DNA of 5,253 nt from Candidatus Gastranaerophilales bacterium. Lineage in GTDB: Bacteria; Cyanobacteriota; Vampirovibrionia; Gastranaerophilales; Gastranaerophilaceae. Below the pieces are notes generated by a model that saw nothing but the letters and a program-made list of their open reading frames with translations, was not told where the DNA came from and did no database searches. Positions 1 to 5,253 of the stretch are shown piece by piece; position 1 is the first letter of the stretch, and each line of letters starts with the position of its first letter. Position numbers and translations under genes: made by a program. Where the stretch lies: NCBI GenBank assembly GCA_947589525.1, contig CANQAW010000133.1:1-5253 (forward strand). Reading direction: 5' to 3'.

Positions 1-87
1 TCTCGGGCTTGCGGTAGCTTGCGCTACCTTACCTCTCGAAAAAAGATATTTAATCTTTTTTCTCGGCAGAGTGCCACAGGCCCGTGA
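1..87. repeat. Cloverleaf-capable core of the repeat unit (copy 1; identical in copy 2 at 111-197)
   Basis: The ends pair as imperfect terminal inverted repeats: TCTCGGGCTT (1-10) with AGGCCCGTGA (78-87). This gives 8 Watson-Crick pairs, one U-G pair if it is RNA, and one U-U mismatch. Inside are three hairpins. The first is GGTAGC / GCTACC at 13-18 and 23-28 with a TTGC loop. The second is a 10-bp A/T-rich stem at 38-47 and 53-62 with an ATTTA loop. The third is GGCA / TGCC at 65-68 and 72-75 with a GAG loop. Together they make a four-way junction. A 7-bp direct repeat GCTTGCG occurs at 7-13 and 17-23. The size and shape recall a tRNA, but the anticodon-type and T-arm signatures are absent. 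The fold is deduced from complementarity only, without an energy calculation. Confidence 0.65.
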
Positions 88-220
88 CGACTTTGTATTC
101 AATTTTCAATTCTCGGGCTTGCGGTAGCTTGCGCTACCTTACCTCTCGAAAAAAGATATTTAATCTTTTTTCTCGGCAGAGTGCCACAGGCCCGTGACGA
201 CTTTGTATTCAATTTTCAAT

Positions 221-303
221 TCTCGGGCTTGCGGTAGCTTGCGCTACCTTACCTCTCGAAAAAAGATATTTAATCTTTTTTCTCGGCAGAGTGCCACCCG
301 TGA
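221..303. repeat. Third, shortened copy of the repeat core
   Basis: This copy is identical to the first two through GTGCCAC, then lacks AGGC and resumes with CCGTGACGA before unique DNA begins. The lost bases are the inner part of the right terminal arm. The closing stem can still form its outer six pairs because the adjoining C residues slide into place, while three inner pairs disappear. All three internal hairpins remain intact. Confidence 0.85.
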
Positions 304-501
304 CGATGTCTCTAATCTTGCAACAAAAGCTTGTGCTGTTATAAATCAATTCTATCAATTAAATATTATTTTTCAAGCATATTTTTATTTTGCAATGTTA
401 AGAAATATTAACAATTTTTCAAAAATAGGGCAATAAGTAAACAAATAAAGTTTTTATTAAAATGTAAGGTTAGTTTATATATTTTATAGTGGAGGTTAGA
501 A
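304..501 (+). promoter_or_regulatory. AT-rich intergenic leader upstream of the glycine-zipper gene
   Basis: No convincing gene is present. An 80-codon GTG-started frame at 194-436 begins inside the repeat and is judged fortuitous. A 6-bp inverted repeat, TGTTAA / TTAACA, with a 6-nt gap lies at 396-413 and could be an operator or a weak hairpin. A TATATT at 478-483 could be a -10 box, but I find no good -35 partner, so the promoter is not firmly placed. A strong Shine-Dalgarno GGAGG sits at 491-495, six bases before the ATG at 502. Confidence 0.4.
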
Positions 502-1146
502 ATGTTAAACGGAACTTCGGCATTTTCCCCATACGGCGGAGGACTATACTTAGGACAAAATTACGGAGGCTACAGCGGAATAGGAACGGGCGGTTCTATT
601 TTTGGGTCGGGTTACGGAGGAAGTTCAAGAGTAACCAGCAAAGTTGCAAGTTATTTAAGAACGGAATACTCCGATACAATTGAAAAGGCAAAAAGATATT
701 TAGCGCAGGGCGATTTTGATAAAGCCATGGATAAAATTGAATCGTTAAGAGACCATGCGTCGGAATTTGCGGTTCAATGCGGTCAAAGTGCAGATGATGA
801 ACAAATCTCGACAATTTTAAATAAGGCAGGTGCAAATTTCAACAGTTATGTAGATGAAAACAGCAGAGATTCATTTATGACAGGTGTTTTAAACGGCATT
901 CCGATTGTAGGTTTATTCTTTGATACTTATTCAAAACAAGAAATTCAAGCTAAATTAGGCAATGAAGATGTACGACTTGTTGACAATATGAAAGAAAGCT
1001 CTGGTAAAATTATATCAGGTGCGGCAACAGGTGCAATAGCAGGTTTTGCTGTCGGAGGCCCGTTAACTGCATTAGCAGGTGCAGGCATAGGCGTAGCGAT
1101 AGCATTCGGACAAAATTTAATCAAAGAATGGGTAATCAGCCAATAA
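502..1146 (+). CDS. Unrecognised 214-aa protein: Gly/Tyr-rich N-terminus, TPR-like helix pair, C-terminal glycine zipper
   Basis: I do not recognise a family. Residues 1-43 are low complexity, with 15 glycines and 5 tyrosines; the tripeptide YGG occurs at 11, 21 and 38. Residues 55-90 look helical, and the stretch YLAQGDFDKAMDKIE (66-80) resembles one TPR repeat. Residues 125-140 are moderately hydrophobic. Residues 170-203 form a Gly/Ala-rich hydrophobic segment with glycines at 173, 177, 181 and 185. This is a GxxxGxxxGxxxG glycine zipper of the kind that packs membrane helices. There is no N-terminal signal peptide, so export by Sec is not indicated. The start is well supported by GGAGG at six-base spacing. 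The gene stands alone on its strand and converges on the SLH gene across a hairpin. It could be a membrane-inserting or surface protein, but that is inference from composition only. Confidence 0.85.
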   Translation: MLNGTSAFSPYGGGLYLGQNYGGYSGIGTGGSIFGSGYGGSSRVTSKVASYLRTEYSDTIEKAKRYLAQGDFDKAMDKIESLRDHASEFAVQCGQSADDEQISTILNKAGANFNSYVDENSRDSFMTGVLNGIPIVGLFFDTYSKQEIQAKLGNEDVRLVDNMKESSGKIISGAATGAIAGFAVGGPLTALAGAGIGVAIAFGQNLIKEWVISQ

Positions 1147-1178
1147 ACTCTAATCTGTTAATATATAAACTAAAAACT

Positions 1179-1212
1179 AAAAAACAACCTCTTGAAATTC
1201 AAGAGGTTGTTT
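1179..1212 (-). terminator. Intrinsic terminator shared by two convergent genes
   Basis: A perfect 14-bp inverted repeat occupies 1182-1195 and 1199-1212 with a 3-nt AAT loop. Read on the - strand it follows the SLH stop codon by 15 bases and runs into a T tract (six T, then AG, then five T), so it is a good rho-independent terminator for that gene. Read on the + strand it lies 35 bases after the stop at 1146, but its T tract is short and interrupted, so termination there is probably weaker. Confidence 0.85.
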
Positions 1213-1227
1213 AATTTAAGGTTAAAA

Positions 1228-2529
1228 TTATAGTTCTTCGTCCAAAACACTCTTCTTCGTTCTGAAGCTTTTATAATCTTGGGCGGGAATAACGGTATCG
1301 CCCGTAATCAAAATGTAGATTGTTTTAGCCTTTGTAATATCAAAATCGATTATCGGTGCATTTTGATGAGCAATATTGATTAAATTTTGCTTTTGAGAAC
1401 CGTTATAATATGCAAGAGCTTTTGTTTTATTATTTACTTTATTTTTATAAATTACTCTTTCTTTTTTAGTAAAAGGAACTCCCGACATATCGTAGGTTTC
1501 GCCTGTAGGCATAGAATATTTATGGAAAACTACTCTTGATTTTTCAGGTTTGGATCTCCAAGCGCTGTATCCGATTTTATCAACCCTTGCGTAAAATTCC
1601 GTACCCTTCGGATATAAGAAAGTACCTTCTTTTGTATATACGTCATTCGGTGCGGTGAAAACGTATTCCGTAGCCATTAAATCTTTTCTTGATTCAACGG
1701 GATTTAGCGAAGTTGCAACCAGTACGTTTCCTGCTTCAATAACTTTTTTAACGTCATACACTTGAACTTTATCGTTTGTAGCAAAATCGACTAAGTGTAA
1801 AGTATTTTCGGATAAAAATTCCGCTTTATCAAAATCATACTTACTTCCGCCTGAAATAATACCCGAATAATCATCATCGGTATCATCATCAGCCAAATCT
1901 CTGAAGCTGTCTTTAACTTTATCAAGGTTTTGAGCTATTTTATCAAACAAAACGGCAGCTTCGGCTCTGGTTAAATCTTTTGAAGGATTAAATTTTAATC
2001 CGTCGGGATAGTTAACGTAAATATCGTTTGCAACATTTTTAATATATGCTCTTTTTGCCCAAAGCGGAATTTCGTTATGGTCTTTAAACATTGATATATC
2101 TGTCGCAGGATATCCGCCGTCCGTGATATTAGCTATCATGCTCATTGTTTCGTTGTGATTTATGCGGGAATTAGGTCTGAAAGTTTTATCGGGATATCCG
2201 AATGCCATTGCAATTTGTTCGGACAATTTAATGTTTTTGCCGTTGGGAGTTGCACTGCTTATGTCTTTAAAGCTTGTTTTTTGAATAACGCTTTCGTCTT
2301 GACGTTGTATTACTTTAAGCAAGGATGTGACAAACTCGCTTCTTGTCATAGTTCCTTCCGGATTGAATTTGTTGCCGTCAACTATGGAAATGTAGTTATT
2401 TTGAATTGCCCTTATAATCTCTTGACTTGCCCAATAGCTTGCTTTAACATCGACTATTTCAAGCGCCGAAACCGCATTAAAAGTCAAAAGCGCAAAAAAG
2501 ATGACAATTAATTTCTGAATCTTCTTCAT
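1228..2529 (-). CDS. Exported SLH-domain protein with a C-terminal beta-rich domain
   Basis: This 433-residue precursor has a classic Sec signal peptide: lysines at 2, 3 and 6, a hydrophobic core at 7-17 and a VSA cleavage site, with predicted cleavage after residue 22. Three SLH repeats follow at about 24-74, 87-135 and 148-198. Their conserved motifs are TMTRSEFV (60), RINHNETM (122) and DLTRAEAA (185). The second departs from the usual TRAE core. SLH triads bind secondary cell-wall polymer or peptidoglycan-linked glycan. An Asp-rich linker (211-220) leads to a roughly 200-residue C-terminal part. Within it, residues 303-350 (YPKGTEFYARV, then SRVVFHKYSMPTGETYDMSG) recall the PKGT...G.V...PDG...L.G pattern of VirB10/TrbI-type domains; that likeness is an inference. 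The start has a GAGG at 2536-2539, six bases upstream. The gene follows the GT9 gene after 60 bp on the same strand and may share its transcript. An envelope structural or anchoring role is likely; the exact function is unknown. Confidence 0.93.
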   Translation of the reverse strand: MKKIQKLIVIFFALLTFNAVSALEIVDVKASYWASQEIIRAIQNNYISIVDGNKFNPEGTMTRSEFVTSLLKVIQRQDESVIQKTSFKDISSATPNGKNIKLSEQIAMAFGYPDKTFRPNSRINHNETMSMIANITDGGYPATDISMFKDHNEIPLWAKRAYIKNVANDIYVNYPDGLKFNPSKDLTRAEAAVLFDKIAQNLDKVKDSFRDLADDDTDDDYSGIISGGSKYDFDKAEFLSENTLHLVDFATNDKVQVYDVKKVIEAGNVLVATSLNPVESRKDLMATEYVFTAPNDVYTKEGTFLYPKGTEFYARVDKIGYSAWRSKPEKSRVVFHKYSMPTGETYDMSGVPFTKKERVIYKNKVNNKTKALAYYNGSQKQNLINIAHQNAPIIDFDITKAKTIYILITGDTVIPAQDYKSFRTKKSVLDEEL

Positions 2530-2589
2530 TTGTTACCTCGTTACACAAAATAAATTATGTTTAAATTTTACAATAACATTGGTTTAAAA

Positions 2590-3588
2590 TCAATTAATTT
2601 CATTTAAAATTAAATTGCAATCTATGTCCAAACATTTTGAATGTTCGCAATTTTTTGTTCTTTTATCCCATAGGCACGGTCTGCAGGCAATATCATTTTG
2701 AATAATTTTTATATTTTCGCTTTTTGGTGTTAATTTCAGCTCGTTTGTCGGGGCAAAAACAGCATAAACTTTTTCGGATACCGCAATTGCAACATGCATC
2801 GGGGCGCTGTCTGCGCAAATTACGCATTGCGCCGATTTCATAATTTGCGCCATTTCCTTAATGTTTTTTGTTTTTCCGTAATAATTGAAAAAATTAGGAC
2901 TGTTAAGTATTTTTTCATTTTTTAAAATTTCTTCAATTAAATCCTTATCATCATACGTTCCCAAAAGAACAACGTTTTTGCCTTTTTCCAAAAGTCCTTC
3001 TATAAGTCTGCTCCAAAAATCAAGTTTCGGGGATTTAAAAATATGCTTTTTAACGGACATTTTTGAAACCCCCGGATGTATAACGGCATAATTCTCCACG
3101 GGAAAAAAATAATCGTCATTAAGAATGATTTTAGGATTTTCAAATTCGACATTTACTATTCCTTCAATCAATGAATGATACATTTTGGAAGCATAGCAGT
3201 TTTCGTTCAATTTTACCGTTTTGGTTAATAAAAAATCCGTTTTTGAATTATAGCCTATTCTTTCTTTAATGCCCGTTAAAAATAAAATAACGGCGACAAG
3301 CGGACTTTTTCCGCTTGAAATTACGCAATCAAAGCCTTTAAACCTGCAAGAGAAAATAAACTTCAGCATATTAAAATATTTTTTAATCCCTTGCGCTTTA
3401 ATATCGACGCAAATTATATCATCTATTTCATCGGTTAAATCTTTAATGCACTTAGAGCGAGGTTCAAGCGCAAGAGTAATTTTTGAAGAGGGATATTGCT
3501 TTTTAAGGGATGAAATCGTGCTTAAGAATAAAATTTCGTCTCCTATTCCGCCGTAATTAATCAGTAATATATTTTTATATTCTTTCAT
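2590..3588 (-). CDS. Glycosyltransferase family 9 (heptosyltransferase-like) protein
   Basis: This 332-residue protein has GT9 features throughout. The N-terminal Rossmann motif INYGGIGDEI (10-19) carries D17, matching the GxxGD acidic residue near the N-terminus of WaaC/WaaF. The second Rossmann half starts with AVIHPGVS (168-175). It continues with VVLLGTYDD (206-214) and the family signature ADSAPMHVA (259-267), usually DSGPMH; here alanine replaces glycine. AVFAPT (276-281) follows. The C-terminus holds cysteines 302, 305, 314, 319 and 324, a Cys-rich tail common in this family. The length is normal. These enzymes move a sugar, often heptose, from a nucleotide donor to LPS core or another glycan at the cytoplasmic side of the inner membrane. 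The exact donor and acceptor cannot be told. No Shine-Dalgarno precedes the ATG. The next internal Met is residue 74, after the D17 motif, so the start is secure. The promoter suggests a leaderless message. Confidence 0.95.
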   Translation of the reverse strand: MKEYKNILLINYGGIGDEILFLSTISSLKKQYPSSKITLALEPRSKCIKDLTDEIDDIICVDIKAQGIKKYFNMLKFIFSCRFKGFDCVISSGKSPLVAVILFLTGIKERIGYNSKTDFLLTKTVKLNENCYASKMYHSLIEGIVNVEFENPKIILNDDYFFPVENYAVIHPGVSKMSVKKHIFKSPKLDFWSRLIEGLLEKGKNVVLLGTYDDKDLIEEILKNEKILNSPNFFNYYGKTKNIKEMAQIMKSAQCVICADSAPMHVAIAVSEKVYAVFAPTNELKLTPKSENIKIIQNDIACRPCLWDKRTKNCEHSKCLDIDCNLILNEIN

Positions 3589-3594
3589 ATAAAA

Positions 3595-3623
3595 ATTATC
3601 TTATCTTTATTTTTTTTAGTCAA
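3595..3623 (-). promoter_or_regulatory. Sigma-70-type promoter of the GT9 gene (leaderless)
   Basis: On the - strand a -35 box TTGACT (3618-3623) and a -10 box GATAAT (3595-3600) are separated by exactly 17 bases, each matching consensus at five of six positions. Counting from the -10, transcription should start at about 3588, the A of the GT9 ATG. This explains the absence of a ribosome binding site. The spacer is almost pure A/T. Confidence 0.75.
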
Positions 3624-3632
3624 TCTATTGAC
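3619..3632. promoter_or_regulatory. Inverted repeat bridging the two divergent -35 boxes
   Basis: GTCAAT (3619-3624) and ATTGAC (3627-3632) form a 6-bp inverted repeat around a 2-bp centre. The left arm contains most of the GT9 -35 box and the right arm most of the -35 box of the AlgJ-like gene. It may be a regulator operator, or simply the result of two consensus -35 boxes placed back to back. Confidence 0.55.
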
Positions 3633-3656
3633 ATTATTTTCTGTTATTGTTATCTT
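3628..3656 (+). promoter_or_regulatory. Sigma-70-type extended -10 promoter of the AlgJ-like gene
   Basis: A perfect -35 box TTGACA (3628-3633) is followed after exactly 17 bases by TATCTT (3651-3656), a four-of-six match to the -10 consensus. A TG at 3648-3649, one base before it, makes an extended -10 and compensates for the weak hexamer. The predicted start is near 3663, leaving a leader of about 25 bases that contains the AGGA ribosome site. Confidence 0.72.
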
Positions 3657-3679
3657 TATACAGGTTTTAAGATATTTTT

Positions 3680-3683
3680 AGGA
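3680..3683 (+). promoter_or_regulatory. Ribosome binding site AGGA deciding between two adjacent ATGs
   Basis: Two ATG codons follow each other in the same frame at 3687 and 3690. AGGA ends three bases before the first and six bases before the second. The second has normal spacing and is preferred; the products would differ by one methionine. Confidence 0.55.
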
Positions 3684-3689
3684 TTTATG

Positions 3690-5253
3690 ATGGTTGGTGT
3701 TAATAGATTTAAGCCCAGAAAAAGAACTGTTTTATCCGTTATCATAACAATTTTAGTATTAGTTCTGGCTAACAGAAGCTGGCTTATCTTAAGACCTGTT
3801 CCTGTTGATTTTGATGTACTTCTAATGGGGGGGAAGGAAAAAAGCATAACTGCTTTAGTTGAATTAACGAAAAAGCCTTCTGATTTTGTTCATTGCAAAA
3901 AAGCGCAGGAAATTGGTGTAATAAAAAAAGCTTCTCATTTTCATATTGAGGTTAAGCGTGCAAAATTGCCCAAAAATTTAAGAATTACTCTTTCGGGTTT
4001 TGATATTAATTCTTCGGTTATTATAAGCAATCTTGCGTTAAAATACGGTAAAAAGGTCATACCTCTTGATAAAATGAAAATTGACGGTGCAAGAATTATT
4101 AAAGCTGATGAAAGCAGGGTAGAATTTAAGTCTGAAGCTGAAGAAGTAATTTTAACATATTCGGATGAGTTAAATATACGATGTGCAATAAAATTTGACA
4201 TAAAGATATTCGTAATAATTTTAACTCTTACTTATTTGCTTGCTTTTAAGTTGACGGATTACGTTGCGAATTTGAGTGAAATAAAAGGTAAGTCGAGAAT
4301 AGAAACCATATTTTTGACAATATTTTTCATTTTAATATTTATTCCGATGACTAATATTAATAAAGATATGTATTCGGAAAAGGAAAGAAGAGTTCTTGCG
4401 CAATGGACTCCGTTGTTAAATGAGGACAGGCAGATAAATTATGAATTCGGGAAAAACTTTGAGAGTTGGTTTAATGACAGGTTTAATTTTCGCTATAAGT
4501 ATATAAGCACTTACTACTACATCAAACTTAAGCTGTTTGACAAAATAGAAAGAGGCGGTATATATGATAAGCAAAGCGGATTTTTGTATTATGATTTTGA
4601 ATTTTTTCAACTTAATAAACAACAGTGCGATAAATCTTTTGATGCTTTGGTTAAATTTAAAGAGTTTCTTCAAAAGAACAATATTGAGCTATACGTTCTT
4701 GTAGTACCTACAAAAGCTCAAGTGCATAAAACATTGCTTAGACAAAATGATGGAAAACTTGAAAAGTATTTTATTGATAAAATAGCTGAAACTCGAAAAA
4801 AGACGGGTTTAAAAGTTGTATTTCCTCTTGAAGCGCTTCAAAAAGGCGCTCGGGAAAATTTTATGTTCTTTCAAACAGAGCACCATTGGACGGATGACGG
4901 TGCGTATATAGGTTTTTTAGAGTTGATGAAAGAGATAAAAAAAGATTATCCCGATATTAATCCTTCCGATAAAAATGATTATAATTTTTCATACAGCAAC
5001 AGAGTGAAAGCTGATTTTTACGAAACCTATGATTGGGGAAGCGGGATTTATAACTTCGGCATACCAAATCCAAAAAAATATCATAAAGTTAAATATCGTT
5101 ATTACCATCATAAAGACTCCAAAAATTTAAATAAAATTATAGTTGATGAAAATTATCATAAATACAAACTTTTTCACTATCCGAAAGGGTACAATAAAAG
5201 GGTTATTTTGCTTGGCACTTCGCAATGTGAAAATTTATCCAAATTTATAGCCT
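3690..5253 (+). CDS. AlgJ/AlgX-like SGNH-fold O-acetyltransferase, membrane-anchored (3' end beyond the window)
   Basis: An open frame without stops runs to the window edge, giving 521 residues. A basic N-terminus precedes a membrane helix (about 13-28). A beta-rich region that I cannot assign (30-165) follows, then helices at 171-188 and 205-219. By the positive-inside rule the domains at 30-165 and after 220 are periplasmic. The second domain carries AlgJ/AlgX (DHHW-like) landmarks. These are EKERRVLAQWTPLL (230-243), FESWFNDRFNFR (257-268), VLVVPTK (336-342), EHHWTDDGA (397-405) and LLGTSQCEN (507-515). In AlgX the catalytic triad is Asp and His of a DxHW motif plus Ser of GTS; the counterparts here are E397, H399 and S511, so Glu replaces Asp. 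Such proteins transfer or accept acetyl groups for exported polysaccharide, usually with an AlgI-type MBOAT partner. None is visible; it may lie downstream. The gene diverges from the GT9 gene. The missing C-terminus keeps the assignment provisional. Confidence 0.85.
   Translation, partial: MVGVNRFKPRKRTVLSVIITILVLVLANRSWLILRPVPVDFDVLLMGGKEKSITALVELTKKPSDFVHCKKAQEIGVIKKASHFHIEVKRAKLPKNLRITLSGFDINSSVIISNLALKYGKKVIPLDKMKIDGARIIKADESRVEFKSEAEEVILTYSDELNIRCAIKFDIKIFVIILTLTYLLAFKLTDYVANLSEIKGKSRIETIFLTIFFILIFIPMTNINKDMYSEKERRVLAQWTPLLNEDRQINYEFGKNFESWFNDRFNFRYKYISTYYYIKLKLFDKIERGGIYDKQSGFLYYDFEFFQLNKQQCDKSFDALVKFKEFLQKNNIELYVLVVPTKAQVHKTLLRQNDGKLEKYFIDKIAETRKKTGLKVVFPLEALQKGARENFMFFQTEHHWTDDGAYIGFLELMKEIKKDYPDINPSDKNDYNFSYSNRVKADFYETYDWGSGIYNFGIPNPKKYHKVKYRYYHHKDSKNLNKIIVDENYHKYKLFHYPKGYNKRVILLGTSQCENLSKFIA

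Larger units (their letters stand above)
1..303. repeat. Tandem array of a 110-bp non-coding repeat (2 full copies plus a variant third)
   Basis: Copies begin at 1, 111 and 221. The first two are identical over all 110 bases. The third matches until it loses four bases (AGGC) near its right end, then leaves the repeat at about 303. The unit has an 87-nt structured part followed by a 23-nt AT-rich spacer. The spacer is identical in the two full copies, so this looks like true tandem duplication rather than independent insertions. By hand count the unit is about 45% GC, clearly higher than the surrounding DNA. The array is open at the left window edge, so its copy number is unknown. The period is not a multiple of three, so no reading frame runs through successive units. 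I do not recognise a named repeat family; a REP/MITE-like dispersed element or a repeated small RNA are both possible. Confidence 0.93.

Noticed and set aside
1..87. tRNA gene or integron attC site, because of the cloverleaf shape
   Set aside because: No T-arm GTTCRA-type sequence, no seven-base anticodon loop and no CCA-type acceptor end. The ends also lack the RYYYAAC / GTTRRRY core of attC.
1..303. CRISPR array
   Set aside because: The intervening segments are identical rather than unique, and the unit is far longer than a CRISPR repeat plus spacer.
194..436. 80-codon + strand frame starting with GTG inside the second repeat copy
   Set aside because: It is made largely of repeat sequence, has no ribosome site and crosses the repeat boundary into non-coding DNA. 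The 110-bp period shifts the frame from one unit to the next. Such frames are often mis-annotated as genes near repeats.
489..683. 64-codon + strand frame overlapping the start of the glycine-zipper gene
   Set aside because: It lies in another frame, its ATG precedes the GGAGG, and the overlapping 214-codon frame has the correct ribosome spacing.
2155..2511. 118-codon + strand frame opposite the SLH gene
   Set aside because: It lies wholly antisense to a gene with a signal peptide and three SLH repeats, and its translation shows no domain.
2530..2589. Separate promoter for the SLH gene in the 60-bp gap after the GT9 gene
   Set aside because: A CATAAT is present on the - strand, but no acceptable -35 lies 16-18 bases upstream, so co-transcription with the GT9 gene is at least as likely.
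3656..4673. Three - strand frames of 63-86 codons opposite the AlgJ-like gene
   Set aside because: They lie antisense to a single 521-codon uninterrupted + strand frame that has its own promoter, ribosome site and family motifs.

Overview
The window is AT-rich bacterial DNA in which every confident gene has a link to the cell envelope. Features point to a diderm (LPS-type) bacterium. These are a GT9/heptosyltransferase-family glycosyltransferase, a Sec-exported protein with three S-layer homology (SLH) repeats, and a membrane-bound AlgJ/AlgX-like SGNH protein. SLH proteins together with LPS-type glycosyltransferases, at low GC, are seen for example in gut Melainabacteria (Gastranaerophilales) and Negativicutes. 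The first is my preferred guess, but no marker gene here settles the taxonomy.

Layout. Positions 1-303 hold a non-coding tandem array of a 110-bp unit: two identical full copies and a third, slightly deleted copy. It is cut by the left window edge. Each unit contains an 87-nt segment that can be drawn as a cloverleaf of one closing stem and three hairpins. Positions 304-501 are AT-rich intergenic DNA. A + strand gene (502-1146) encodes an unrecognised 214-residue protein with a Gly/Tyr-rich N-terminus and a C-terminal glycine zipper. It converges on a - strand gene (1228-2529) for the SLH protein. A 14-bp perfect hairpin between the two acts as a probable shared terminator. Upstream of the SLH gene, 60 bp away and on the same strand, lies the GT9 glycosyltransferase gene (2590-3588, -). 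Diverging from it is a long + strand reading frame (3690 to the window end, 3' end missing) for the AlgJ/AlgX-like protein.

How the genes may work together. The GT9 enzyme would add a sugar to LPS core or another surface glycan. The AlgJ/AlgX-like protein would modify a surface polysaccharide by O-acetylation. The SLH protein would sit at the envelope surface or periplasm, bound to cell-wall polymer. The GT9 and AlgJ-like genes are driven by two well-formed back-to-back sigma-70-type promoters. Their -35 boxes lie on a single 14-bp inverted repeat, which suggests coordinated or mutually exclusive control. The GT9 promoter places the transcript start at or beside the ATG, so this mRNA looks leaderless.

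The most unusual items are the cloverleaf-capable repeat array, the compact divergent promoter with a leaderless GT9 transcript, and the uncharacterised glycine-zipper protein. I see no convincing phage, transposase, CRISPR, tRNA or rRNA feature.
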